Source: Piscicola geometra (Eukaryota; Annelida; Clitellata; Hirudinida; Piscicolidae). Taken from it: a DNA stretch of 64,000 nucleotides. Location: the NCBI GenBank assembly GCA_943735955.1, contig OX030968.1:434501-498500 (forward strand), given 5' to 3'. The position numbers were made by a program, and so were the translations under genes. The notes below the pieces were generated by a model. The model saw only the letters and a program-made list of their open reading frames with translations. It did no database searches and was not told where the DNA came from. Each line of letters opens with the position of its first letter. The first letter of the stretch is position 1. This document shows positions 47,176-58,036 of the stretch, in pieces.

Positions 47176-47925
47176 AATCAATCAATCAATCAAATCAATT
47201 TCTATAGCGCTTTTTCCTCAAATTCAAGAGCGCTCGTAAATGAGTTTGTTAAACAGATATGTCTTCAGATCCGTACGAAAAGTAAATAATGATATAGAAG
47301 TAGTTGAATAATGAGGTGATGAGTTTCAAATATATGGACATCTTTAAAGAAGGGTCATCTAAGTAAAGTAATAATTGTCTAATACGTCAGTTTTCAATAG
47401 ATAATAGACATAAACAGTCATGTGTAGAAGATTCGTTCTGACAGTCTGTCCTTCATCTGCAGAGCTCATTTGCCTTGTGAAGTAAGTAGCCAGTGGGTGC
47501 TTGCAAGCTGTGCACTGGTGTTCAAATTGAGGCCCTGGCACTTCTTCATAAACAAAGTCATGTATTGAAGATTCGTTCTAACAGTCTGTCCTTTATCTGC
47601 AGATCTCATCTGCCTTGTGAAGTAGGTAGCCAGTGGGTTCTTGCAAACTGTGCATTAGTGCTCAATTTGAGACCTTGGCACTTCTTCCTTTTAAAATAAG
47701 TTTTTATTGTAGTCCGTTAGACAGTTATTGGTTGAAGATTTTAATTCCGAGAGCAAGATAAATTTAAAACCAGAAAACACGAAAAAATATAAATTATAAT
47801 TACTATAATTATTTGAAATTAAAAAAAAAACAAAATAATTAGATAAGAATACAAACTATTTAACAAAAACATTAAACGGTTAAAGCGGCTGCCAAGATGG
47901 CATCTGCTAACCAAAGACAATGTGT
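47176..47925 (-). mobile_element. Nested repeat with RPA12-like zinc-ribbon fragments (unit 3, inverted)
   Basis: Reverse complement of 22196-22922. The better fragment reads on the minus strand from 47541 to 47359 with CxxC and TRQMSSADEGQT. A second, stop-containing fragment lies upstream (about 47690-47555). Confidence 0.6.
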
Positions 47926-47995
47926 GAATCAACTTGAACTTAAACTGAAAAATCCGAACTGGAAAATCACTGGTATGCAGACGTGCCTTCATTTG

Positions 47996-48025
47996 CTAGC
48001 CTCGGCCCTTGTTGGTCTTCTTGGC
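47996..48025 (-). pseudogene. Ykt6-like last exon, CaaX box lost (unit 3)
   Basis: AKKTNK followed by GRG and a stop: a different ending from units 1 and 2, again without a CaaX motif. Confidence 0.6.
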
Positions 48026-48313
48026 CTGAAATTTAAATTGATGAAGTAACCGTTTATTCAGTAATGGAAAGAGAATAATTGGAAAATTAAATTATATTAA
48101 TAAGAATAATCAGATTACAATTATTTTAAAAATAATAACAATAAATTTATAATAATGTTGCTTGAAGTAATAACAAAAGAATTCATATTAATAGTAGCAA
48201 AATATATCAAAATATTGACCTTCTAAATAGTAACCGAAAAAATATAGAAATTAATGATTATTATTATTGAATTAATTATTCTAAATTGCTAATAAGTAGG
48301 AGGCAAAGGTCAC

Positions 48314-48344
48314 CGTGACATAGAAGCGATTCGAGGTTGCAGAA
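48314..48344 (-). pseudogene. Ykt6-like exon Y with 71-bp deletion (unit 3)
   Basis: Same deletion as units 1 and 2. Confidence 0.65.
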
Positions 48345-48865
48345 CTGGTGGGATGGTTGGCTTGGGATGGGATGGTTGGTTTGGGATGGGATGGTTGGCT
48401 TGGGATGGGATGGTTGGCTTGGAATGGGATGGTTGGTTTGGGATGGGATGGTTGGCTTGGGATGGGATGGTTGGCTTGGGATGGGATGGTTGGTTTGGGA
48501 TGGGATGGTTGGTTTGGGATGGGATGGTTGGCTTGGGATGGGATGGTTGGTTTGGGATGGGATGGTTGGCTTGGAATGGGATGGTTGGTTTGGGATGGGA
48601 TGGTTGGCTTGGGATGGGATGGTTGGCTTGGGATGGGATGGTTGGTTTGGGATGGGATGGTTGGTTTGGGATGGGATGGTTGGCTTGGGATGGGATGGTT
48701 GGTTTGGGATGGGATGGTTGGCTTGGGATGGGATGGTTGGCTTGGGATGGGATGGTTGGTTTGGGATGGGATGGTTGGCTTAGGATGGGATGGTTGGTTT
48801 GGGATGGGATGGTTGGCTTGGGATGGGATGGTTGGCTTGGGATGGGATTGTTGGCTTTCAATGGG
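48345..48865. repeat. 19-bp minisatellite in Ykt6-like intron (unit 3)
   Basis: TGGTTGGYTTGGGATGGGA units, slightly longer than in units 1 and 2. Confidence 0.9.
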
Positions 48866-48950
48866 GTGGGATGGGATGAAGTGGGTGTGGTTGGGATAGG
48901 TGGAATATCTATATCTGAATCTAAATATCGAAGAAAAGCATAGAAAAGAC

Positions 48951-49016
48951 CATGATTTCCGTCGTTTCATCCACGTCTTTTTGAAGCTTGATCAGAGCAT
49001 CGGCCGCTGCCGGGTT
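48951..49016 (-). pseudogene. Ykt6-like exon X (unit 3)
   Basis: NPAAADALIKLQ exon. The hAT family 1 insertion at 49022 lies a few bases upstream of its 5' boundary and separates it from exon W. Confidence 0.68.
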
Positions 49017-49021
49017 CTCAT

Positions 49022-50620
49022 TAGAGGTCGGACATGGACGTTTTTTCATTCCCGGTCCCGTCCCGTTCCCGAAATTTGTTTTCCCGTCCCGTCCCGTTCC
49101 CGATGGAACATCAGAATTTTGATTCCCGTCCCGTCCCGTTCCCGAAATGTTTTTTCCCGTCCCGTCCCGTTCCCGATGGAACATCAGAATTTTGATTCCC
49201 GTCCCGTCCCGTTCCCGCAACTCGATTCTCGGTCCCGACCCGTTCCCGAAACTTTTTTGTTTTTTTATTACTTTTCGCTGCTGTTTTCACTGGTCCCAAA
49301 CTTGCTAGTCCTAACATTTCTTAAAATTTATTATTTGAAAGTCAGAGAATATTTCTTTTAATAAAATTTAAAAAAAACACGATTTAAATTTCAAATATTT
49401 ATTGAAATGAAAGTATTGAAGTTCGTTATTGTTTTTGAGTAATTTAATCAAGTCTTTGTTTCTTTTCACACGGGTTAAACCGTTAAGAGTTTCAGCTTTC
49501 AAATGAGATGAATTTGGGTCTGAAGTTAAACGACCACATATTGAAAAATTCCGTTCACAGGGAATATAACTTGCAGATATACTAAACAAAACTTTGGCTA
49601 CTTCTTGTAGTATTTGAAAATTTCTCATTTTACTCAAATAAAATAAAAAATCTTTATAATCTTCAATTTTGTTGGGAGGTAATTATTTGTACAATTCATC
49701 CTCTTCTGAACTTTTTTCTTCGTTCATTATTATTAATTCTTCAATAATGTTAGAAATATGTTTTTTGACAACCTTCTTATTCTCCATAACTGCAAATATA
49801 AAATCATTCGTATAATTTGATAGTATAATAATTTTATTATAATTTTTACGTTATAAAAACAAACATAATAGGTCTAAATAACCATAATTTGTTTTTTTTC
49901 TCAACGGCACTGCAGCTTTGTCTGGCTGTTAAAAATAGAATTAAATTTTTTAAAATGAAAGTCTTGGTATTTATTTCTTTTCTATCGCAAACTTTTTCCT
50001 ATTATTTTTTCCTACTGGGGATGCAACAGACATGCTGCCTGAATAAGATCAATGGGCATCTTTTCTTTTGTCAAAATGATCAACTGAGCAATCATTTGGA
50101 AATTAATCATTCAAATTCAAAGTATTAATTTATAAAATTAAAATAATATAACTGACCATTTTGATTTCATCTGACAAGTTTTCATCATCACCGAGTTGTT
50201 CTAATCTCCCTTATATTTGGACTCACCATAACAACTTCAAATGTAGTGTTGGAGATTTTGACATTGACAACGCAATGGTGGCTTTGTTATACATTTCTAT
50301 TGCATTTAATTTACGTACGGAGTATCGATGAGATAAAGATTTCCATACTTAGAAGTTTTCTGAAAAATCATCGTTAAAGAATCCAATCCCAATAACTGTT
50401 ATTCCCGTTTTTCCCGTTCCCGATTTAAAAGTTGATTCCCGTTCCCGAATTTTCCCGTTCCCGATTTGAATGTTGATTCCCGTTCCCGTTCCCGTCCCGA
50501 AAACCTATTCCCGGTTCCCGACTTTTCCCGTCCCGAAATTAATTTTCATTCCCGTTCCCGCGGGAGTCCCGCGGGTACCCGCGGGTACCCGGTCAGATCG
50601 GGTACCCGGTCCGACCTCTA
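49022..50620. mobile_element. hAT element, family 1, copy 2 (complete ends)
   Basis: TAGAGGTCGGAC ... GTCCGACCTCTA with 8-bp duplications GTTCTCAT at 49014-49021 and 50621-50628. Units 1 and 2 keep the unfilled site (CGGGTTCTCATGTATA at 25941 and 39187), which proves the insertion and its exact ends. It has the same one-sided C-rich subterminal repeats as copy 1. Confidence 0.95.
49368..49830 (-). pseudogene. hAT transposase remnant, family 1 copy 2
   Basis: Minus frame 49637-49368 carries ILQEVAKVLFSIS and CERNFSICGRLTSD, the hAT C-terminal dimerisation region. It is less decayed than copy 1, but upstream frames are broken. Confidence 0.75.
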
Positions 50621-50753
50621 GTTCTCATGTATATATGTGTGTATTTATACATAAGATATTGTTTCTATAAACTAATTAATTAAACCTTTTTTGTTTTATT
50701 TATAACAATTATGAACAAATAAATATCAAAGTATTTTTATTTATTTTAAAAAC

Positions 50754-50799
50754 CTGATATTTAATCAGGACTTGGTCAAGCTCTTTAGAGACGCTCAAG
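50754..50799 (-). pseudogene. Ykt6-like exon W (unit 3)
   Basis: LSVSKELDQVLIKYQ before the donor, as in units 1 and 2. Confidence 0.55.
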
Positions 50800-51551
50800 C
50801 TGGTGGAGAAGTGACGTCAGAAAAATAAAAGAAATGATTGATTAATAATGTTGAGGTAATTAATTAATAATAAAACGATAGTCAGTGCTGGCTACCCAGA
50901 CGTAGTCATTAGTGTCTGCGGTTGTGGAGACAGCCAGACAGACAGCCAGACAGACAGACAGCCAGACAGTTCCAAGCCGCCAGAGTGACATGGCACCTGG
51001 TCAGGGAGGAGAAGAACAGCCCATTATTTCCCACTTGGTCCTACTTTGTCTTCTAAGCCTCGAGTGTTCTTAGAAATTGAAAATGTTTCATTTCAAAAAG
51101 CATTTGTTTGTCAGTTAGAAGCGACGGACGCTCCAAAAGAGATTTCTTCTTGATCAATTGGCAGCAAGCTGAGACCACAGAGAATCGAAGCGTTTAAAAA
51201 ACGTTAATTTATATAGCGCGTGATTAGATTATTTGCTGGATGCACACGGGCGTGCATTTCGGGATGCATCCTTTTTGGATATCGCGATTCTTTAAGAAAA
51301 ATGCATCAAACTGTCAACTGTCACCATTGACGTTTGCCACTCCTTCGTTTATCCCCGCACCAATTGTTAATAACTCGTTTATCCCCGCACCAATTGTTAA
51401 TAAGTCTATGTGTATTTGGTACGTGTATAAAATAGAATAAATTGTATATATTTTGTACATGTTGTGATTTATATATGCAAGTATATTATTTATGTGTTTG
51501 TGGCTATGTGTGTGTATCTTGTACATCACATGTTTGCTATGAAACTTGGTG

Positions 51552-51581
51552 TATATAAAGAGTGGTGGGGTGCAGCTGTCA
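51552..51581 (+). promoter_or_regulatory. Core promoter of LU gene C3
   Basis: TATATAAAG with initiator A at 51581, 29 bp downstream. Confidence 0.65.
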
Positions 51582-51845
51582 CCCCTCGACTAGCTGTCTT
51601 CAAAGACTCTTCCTCGAGGTTGCTTCAACGAGGCCTTTTGTTCGGTTATCCGCTCAAATAATTCGCGAGCGACCTTCGATTGCTCAGCCATCTCACCGAA
51701 CAGTTCAGACGTTTAAAACACTTTTAGCTCAGTTCCTAGCAGCCTATGCATTCCTACCCCATTCATCCTCCCACCTCCTCTCACAACTCCCCCTTCCCTC
51801 CCCCTTCCACCTCTTCTCACCACTCCTTTACAACTCCCCTCCCAG

Positions 51846-54800
51846 ATGAACTCCTCAAGGACCCTTGTGAGCGCAGGCTTGGTGTTGCTGGCGATGTTCT
51901 GTGCGGCAGACGCGTTGAAGTGCTACCAAAGTATTTCTTGTGATGCGACTGCGACCGTTCAAGAGTGCTCCGCAGATGACAAGTCTTGCATAAAAACGAG
52001 AGCGAAATTTCTCGGTAAGTGGCTTGATTGGTCTAGGGCTTTGTGAGTGTGCTTTGTTTCTCAAAGCTGTTTTTGATCTTCAGAATGAGGGGCTTCTCTT
52101 CCACATTTTGATAAATTCAATTTAGTTTCGAAATGCTTTGTACCGCATTTAATTCGAGTAGAGACCAACCGAAACAGATATTTTCATTTCGACCGAGGCT
52201 GAAACTAGGCCGAAATTGTAATCAGATTTTCGGCCGAAACAGAAAATTTTCTCAACTTCTATTAAAAACAAAAATTAGTATTTAACGATGACAATGCCAG
52301 TTTAATAAGTAAATCCAAACAAACGTATATTAAAAAATTAAAGTTTTACATCAACAAAAATTCTCTACATTAAACGATGAAATTTTTTTAAACTAATTAA
52401 ATCTAAACAAACGAGCCATAAATAATAGTTTTTAAACATTTTCACAAAGAAGGTTGCTGCGACGATCTGCGTAGATTTGCCCTGCAGAACTAAACAATTA
52501 ATCGCTTGCAACACTTGTTAGGGGTGCAGATAAGTATTTTCGAGCAGCAGGCTCAAGACATGAATATTGACTGCAATGCCAATACGCAAAAATATTGGAT
52601 GTTCTGTTGGTTCTAGGCTCTTTAAGATACGTTTGCATTTATTTTTGAATTAATGAATCGAAGCCAAATCTTCTCAGGCTTTCGATTCATATACACTGTT
52701 TATCTAAGCAAGGATATCTAAAATTCCAGATGCTTGTACATGTCATTCGAACAATTAGTCTAATGACACCCATAAATCAATCAACCACGATAACTAATAG
52801 ATATCTAATAGAGATGAGAATCGAACCCAAAGTTAATAGTTCGAGTTCGCTTGAGCCGAAATTACAAAACCGAAAATTTTCTGAAACGATGAAAATTGAC
52901 CATTTCGGCGCCAAAACCGAACCGAATTTCGGTCGGTCTCTAAGATACAATGTATAAATAAATAAATATACAATCTTAGATACATCAATGATTATTAATA
53001 CATAAATAATTCAAGAACAAAATCGGAAGTAGGCCTAAAAATTTGTTCTCTTGTTTGGTGGCAACAACATGAAGAAGCATATCCAGCTCTTGTGAAACTG
53101 ACAAAAATGTACTTTTCATTCTCTGAAAGTACCGTTTCCTGTGAAAGTATATTCAGCTTGCCAGGGCACATGCAGAAAAATGAGTTTGCTTGAGTAACTG
53201 GCTCAAATAAGATGGGACATTTGCATTTTTTATTATTAATAGATTTTCTTTCAAATGAGGATTACTTTAATAAACAAATTCTGATAAAACTTAACTAGTT
53301 TTTATTAAATTTGCGAAATTTAGTATGAAAGTGTATTTTATACTAATGTAAAATATTATAAAAATATTGTGTTAAAACACATTTAATTTTAGTTTAAATT
53401 TTTAATCTTGGAACAGCTCTACTTAAAACGCTTAAACCCCAAAAATACTTCAATGAGAGTGTGTTTACATTAAAACTAAAAAAACACTTAAATTGTTCTT
53501 GAACTCTGCGGCATTGAAAACTTCTCAGCTGACAATTGAATGATTGAATGTCATTAGGCCTGAGTGTTGCTTTGATCTTGCTTGAAGTCCTTTTGAGGAC
53601 GGCATTTGAAATCTTCAAACTATTATCAATCTTGAGTGTTTTTCATGGTTTATTTAGAATCTATCATATATTTTATATTATTATTATAATCATTATATTT
53701 ATGTATTTAAATTTATTAAAAGATCTTATTTATATTGCCTTACTATTTATAATAGATTTATATCTGTCTTTTCTCTAAAAATGTATATGCGCAGTTAATT
53801 AGGCATCAGTAAAAGATGAACGTTTAAAAAAATCGGTCAATTTTTTTCTCAATTTTTCATGAAGCTAAGGTTGTTCCTCGCTTCACCACTCTTCTCACCA
53901 AGACGTGAGTAGGAATTGCCCACTCTTGGAGCTCGTCGTAAGCCAGAACCTCAATGGCAACTGCAGCAATGGTCAGACTTAATCGGTTATTGTTTAGTAA
54001 TTTTATCAGCTTCTCTGTCAGATACAGACTACATTCACTGGTGCTCAGCATCCTACTTTACGGATGTGAAGCCTGGAAGCTTAACGCGGAAGCAGACGCA
54101 AGATACAGGTCTTTGAATCTAAATGTCTTCGTAAACTTCACGGCATCTCTTACTTGGAGCACAGAACCAACAACTACGTCCATCAGATTACAACAGCACT
54201 GGTTAGACAACAAGAACCTCTTTTAGCAACTGTCAAGCTTCGAAAGTTTACTTGGCCACGTCGTCAGGCGCGATTAATAAAATTCGTCGTTGTGCTGTAA
54301 CTGAACACACAATCGGTTGAAATAAAGCCTGGCACCTTAAAGGTCTTTTTAACGACAAAAACTTTGACCTTTCTTGAAATAAAATACATATAACAGAAAA
54401 CCAGATTTTAAACAAAAAAATTTTAATGATTGAAAAATATAGAAAAAAGCAATTAAATTAAATTTCAAATACATGGTTGTTGTTCCAGATGCTTGTATAT
54501 GTTATTCGAATAATTAGTCTGATGACCCCCATAAATCAATCAACCACAATAACTAATAGATATCTAATAGAGAATCGAACCCGAACTAAATAGTTCGATT
54601 GAGGATACATAAATTTAAAAAAAATTCGATTTTTCGGTAAATATGAGATCCATTTTGGCCGAAACCGAAATTGAGCCGAAATTACAAAATCATTTTCGGC
54701 GGAAAACGAAAAATGACCGAAATTGTATATTTAGATTCGGCCGAAACCGAAAAATTGCCAAAACTAAGAAAATTGGCAATTTCGGCGCCGAAATCAAACC

Positions 54801-55740
54801 TAATTTGTGTCGGTTTCTAAATTCGAGTAACTCTTTTTTCATCTGAATCCGTCTTATTCAATATGCGGGCATTCCGAGTTCGTTCATTCACTGCTTGTAA
54901 GCGGACGTTTTACGTCATATATAAAAATTTTTTTTTTTTAATTGTATACTTTAAATTTATGTATAAATATATATTTATTAGAAATATCACCCACAATAGT
55001 ATCTCCACTCCAAATCGATGACCTCTTCATTTTTTTCGCCAATATTTGAAAGCCTGAATTCTGAATATCCGCATATCAAATCATCTTTGTAATCCTCATT
55101 CACATCTTCTCAATCAAGTGTTCTTATTCAGCTCCCTTTACCACCACCACTAAACCTCCACATCACAGCCACTACTACTGCACTACCACATCACAACCAA
55201 CATCTCTACACCACCTCTACACCACCTCTACACCACCTCTACACCACCTCTACACCCCCTCTACATCACCTCTACACCACAGGAGTAGAAAAATGTTTCA
55301 GTGGCTGTGATACACAGGATTCAGACAAGTGTCAGTCAGGCAGTGTAGGCGGCATAGAAGGCACAGTGTGCTTCTGCAAGAGTAAGTTGTTGTCGTTGTT
55401 GCTGTCAATCTAGTTGTCGTTGTTGCTGTCAATCTTGTTGTCGTTGTTGTTGTCAATCTTGTTGTCGTTGTTGCTGTTAATCTAGTTGTCGATGTCGTAA
55501 CAACATTCTGGGGAAGTTGCGTGGGTTGCAGCTGTTGCAGTGTTGTGTGTACCTAATTTGATTGGGTCCAGGCATTCTTTTTGCGCTTCCTCACGCATCA
55601 ATCTCAGTTATCCACTGAACTACCCTGCTTACATGTTCATCCCCACCACAGCCGATCTCTGCAACAGCAGCGTCTCTACCACCGCTTCTGTCGCTGCTGT
55701 GGTCGCTACAGTCATGGCTGCCTTTTTCATGGGTGGATGA
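51846..55740 (+). CDS. GPI-anchored Ly6/uPAR-like protein, type C, copy C3
   Basis: Exons 51846-52014, 55283-55381 and 55652-55740 give 118 codons plus stop, phase 1. The signal peptide is unchanged. The domain reads LKCYQSISCDATATVQ, with changes SADDKSC and KTRAKFLG in exon 1 and VEKCFSGC in exon 2, so it is a diverged paralog of C1/C2 with all ten cysteines. No stalk. Intron 1 is 3.3 kb because a hAT family 2 composite inserted at 52159; intron 2 has only about four units of the 24-bp repeat. All splice sites remain consensus. Confidence 0.82.
53041..53193 (+). pseudogene. hAT transposase C-terminal fragment, family 2
   Basis: 51 codons including the stop: LVWWQQHEEAYPALVKL, then MYFSFSESTVSCESIFSLPG. 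This is the WW...YPALVKLA..yl..p.s...ER.FS.aG region of the hAT dimerisation domain. The upstream coding part is lost. Confidence 0.75.
53916..54290 (+). pseudogene. LINE reverse-transcriptase C-terminal fragment
   Basis: Two frames with one shift near 54105: MATAAMVRLNRLLFSNFISF ... SILLYGCEAW, then KCLRKLHGISYLEHRTN ... QQEPLLATVKLRKFTW. This is the region after the RT palm in many animal LINEs. It is not the LINE found at 62.8 kb. 3' of this fragment nothing else is coding. Confidence 0.7.
55387..55492. repeat. 24-bp minisatellite, about four units, intron 2 of C3
   Basis: Shortest allele of the array that reaches 4.6 kb in C1. Confidence 0.9.
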
Positions 55741-56165
55741 GGGTGCATGAATGGTGGAGAGTGCTTTAAACCTATTTCTAATTGTAAACCTCAAAACATT
55801 CATGGGCTTTTAAGACTCTAGCGCGTTGACACCACTTCAACAAACATTCAGGATTACTTTGAATTAATTGTTTCCTTGGCAATAAAAAACGTTTTCATGA
55901 CTTTGGAGTTTGCAGCAGAAGTGAATGGAAGCAGTCAGCAGAGCTTCCCAAGCTGAGCGAAGCAATCTGGCACACTCTCCAAAATTAATGTCAAAAAATG
56001 TTTTTAAATGTTTTAAAATGTTTTTCGGCAATAAAAAAAACTGAGAAAAACAAAAAACACACGGGTAAATAAATTCCTGAATGCAAAAAAAGAATTAACT
56101 CTGAATAGCCTTGACTACGCAGTAAACACGTAGAAGAACAACAGCACAAGGTTGCATCACATAAC
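55741..56165. other. 3' flank of C3
   Basis: Collinear with 32916-33310 up to about 56160, where similarity stops abruptly. AATAAA at 55881. No further gene. Confidence 0.55.
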
Positions 56166-56404
56166 ATGAGTAGTGGTTGTTGTGGTTGTTAAAGTTGTGG
56201 CTGTTGTTGTGGTTGTTGTTGTGGTTGTTGTTGTGGTTGTTGAAGTTGTGGTTGTTGTTGTGGTTGTTGTGGCTGTTGTTGTTGTTGAAGTTGTGGTTGT
56301 TGTTGTGGTTGTTGTTGTTGTTGAAGTTGTGGTTTTTGTGGTCTTCCACGCAGACAATTTTAAAAACATATTTTTCAAGAATTCTCCATCAACCCTCACC
56401 GCAG
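56166..56404. repeat. GTTGTG-type repeat, intron remnant before orphan exon 3
   Basis: Begins GAGTAGTGGTTGTTGTGG, resembling positions 42-70 at the window start, and ends in the acceptor CCCTCACCGCAG. Confidence 0.75.
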
Positions 56405-56490
56405 GCGACCTTTGCAACCACAGTGTCGCAACCACCGCTTCTGTCGCTCTTGTGGTCGCTGCAGTCATGGCTGCATTTTTGAAGATGTAG
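56405..56490 (+). pseudogene. Orphan LU last exon (GPI-signal exon)
   Basis: After acceptor CACCGCAG the frame reads GDLCNHSVATTASVALVV, then AAVMAAFLKM and a stop: the C-N hallmark plus GPI-type tail without stalk. No matching exon 1 or 2 lies between it and C3. It could be used as an alternative last exon by C3 (the phase fits), or be a leftover of the gene type seen at position 1. Confidence 0.6.
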
Positions 56491-56569
56491 ATTGGGTCGA
56501 TGATTGTGATGCAAGAAAAGTTGTTTGAAAATGGGTGGATGAGAAAATGGAAGATTGGATGGAGAGAAG

Positions 56570-57047
56570 GAGAAGTTGGTGCGGGAATAAACGAGTTATT
56601 AACAGTTGGTGCGGGGATAAACGAAGGAGTGGCAAACGTCAATGGTGACAGTTGACAGTTTGATGCATTTTTCTTAAAGAATCGCGATATCCAAAAAGGA
56701 TGCATCCCGAAATGCACGCCCATGTGTATCCAGCAAATATTCTAATCACGCGCTATATAAATTAACGTTTTTTGAACGCTTCGATTTTCTGTGGTCTCAG
56801 CTTACTGCCAATTGATCGAGAAGAAATCTCTTTTGGAGCGTCCGTCGCTTCTAATTGACGAACAAATGCTTTTTGAAATCAAACATTTTCAATTTCTAAG
56901 AAGACTCGAGGCTCAGAGGACAAAGTAGGACCAAGTGGAAAAAAATGGGCTGTTCTCTTCCTCCCTGGCCAGGTGCCATGTCACTCTGGCGGCTTGGAAC
57001 TGTCTGGCTGTCTGTCTGTCTGGCTGTCTGTCTGTCTGTCTGGCTGG
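56570..57047 (-). other. Inverted segment of the unit spacer
   Basis: Reverse complement of about 26256-26715 (includes the CGTTTATCCCCGCACC pair and the GGAGCGTCCGTCGCTTC stretch). The right junction lies in a CTGT repeat, beyond which the sequence continues as in 18317-18500. Confidence 0.75.
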
Positions 57048-57250
57048 TGAGATGGAGGCCTCGTTTGATTGAAAGTTCTTTCCAAGTTTTTTGCCCCTCA
57101 AAGTCGATCGTTGTATCAAAATGCCATCTTGAAAATGTGAAAGAATTTTGGACAAAAGTGAAAATTAGAATAAGATTTTTTAAAGTTAAAACCGGTGAAA
57201 AATCAATAATAGTATTGACATAGATACTTGTAAAAAAAATACACACACTC

Positions 57251-57395
<145 letters not shown>

Positions 57396-57814
57396 ACACA
57401 CACTGCGCCTTAATATTTCTTATCCATTGTCGCCTTGCTTTCTGGTCTCTCATTTGAACTGACGCTCTACTGAGCTGTTGCGCAAGAACAATGCACGAAG
57501 CAACGAATGGAGGCTTCAGTGCCACAATGAGACTGCCACATCGCTTCCTAACTCTTCGTCCTTCGTGCCTTTCACAGCTTGCGCGGTGTTTCACGACTAC
57601 TTAACAGCCTCTTTGAGCGCTTTCTTGCATTTCTGGTGCCTTCGTCGAGGTTCGTCCACTTAGGGCGTTTGATTTGTTTTTCGATATTTGTTTCAATTCC
57701 CTCTAAATCTGGATTTTATATCGAGATAAGCCTCTGAAGGTTTGCAGTTCCAAGAGCGTCCGAGCCACAAGAGTCCTCTCGAAAGACTTCCTGACACCTA
57801 AAACACTGCTTCAC

Positions 57815-57978
57815 CCACCCACCCACAAGCACCCACCCACCCACTTACCCACCCACTTACCCACCCACCCACCCACCCACCCATAAGCACCCACCCACAA
57901 GCATCCATCCACCCACCCACCCACCCATAAGCACCCACCCACCCACTTACCCACCCACCCACCCACCCACCCACAAGC
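57815..57978. repeat. CCCA repeat in A5 leader
   Basis: CACCCACCCACAAG/CTTACCCA units. Equivalent shorter tracts at 8428 and 19068. Confidence 0.85.
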
Positions 57979-58036
57979 ACCCCTCTCCTTCAATCGAATA
58001 AATTTTTCTCGCTCTACTCCACAACTCTCCTCCCAG

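Larger units (their letters stand above)
46025..47972. mobile_element. hAT element, family 3, unit 3 copy
   Basis: Left end at 46025, right end at 47972 followed by GTATGCAG and ACGTGCCTTC, the order seen at the empty site near 17731. It carries the zinc-ribbon repeat in the opposite orientation to unit 1. Confidence 0.85.
52159..54819. mobile_element. hAT-like element, family 2, copy 2 (composite) in C3 intron 1
   Basis: Starts TAGAGACCAACCGAAA and ends GTCGGTTTCTA, flanked by the 8-bp duplication AATTCGAG (52151-52158, 54820-54827). The unfilled site is AATTGGAGTAACTG near 27440. A second right end (TTCGGTCGGTCTCTA) sits inside at about 52941, so the element is a composite. It includes a hAT transposase C-terminus and a LINE fragment. 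Confidence 0.8.
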
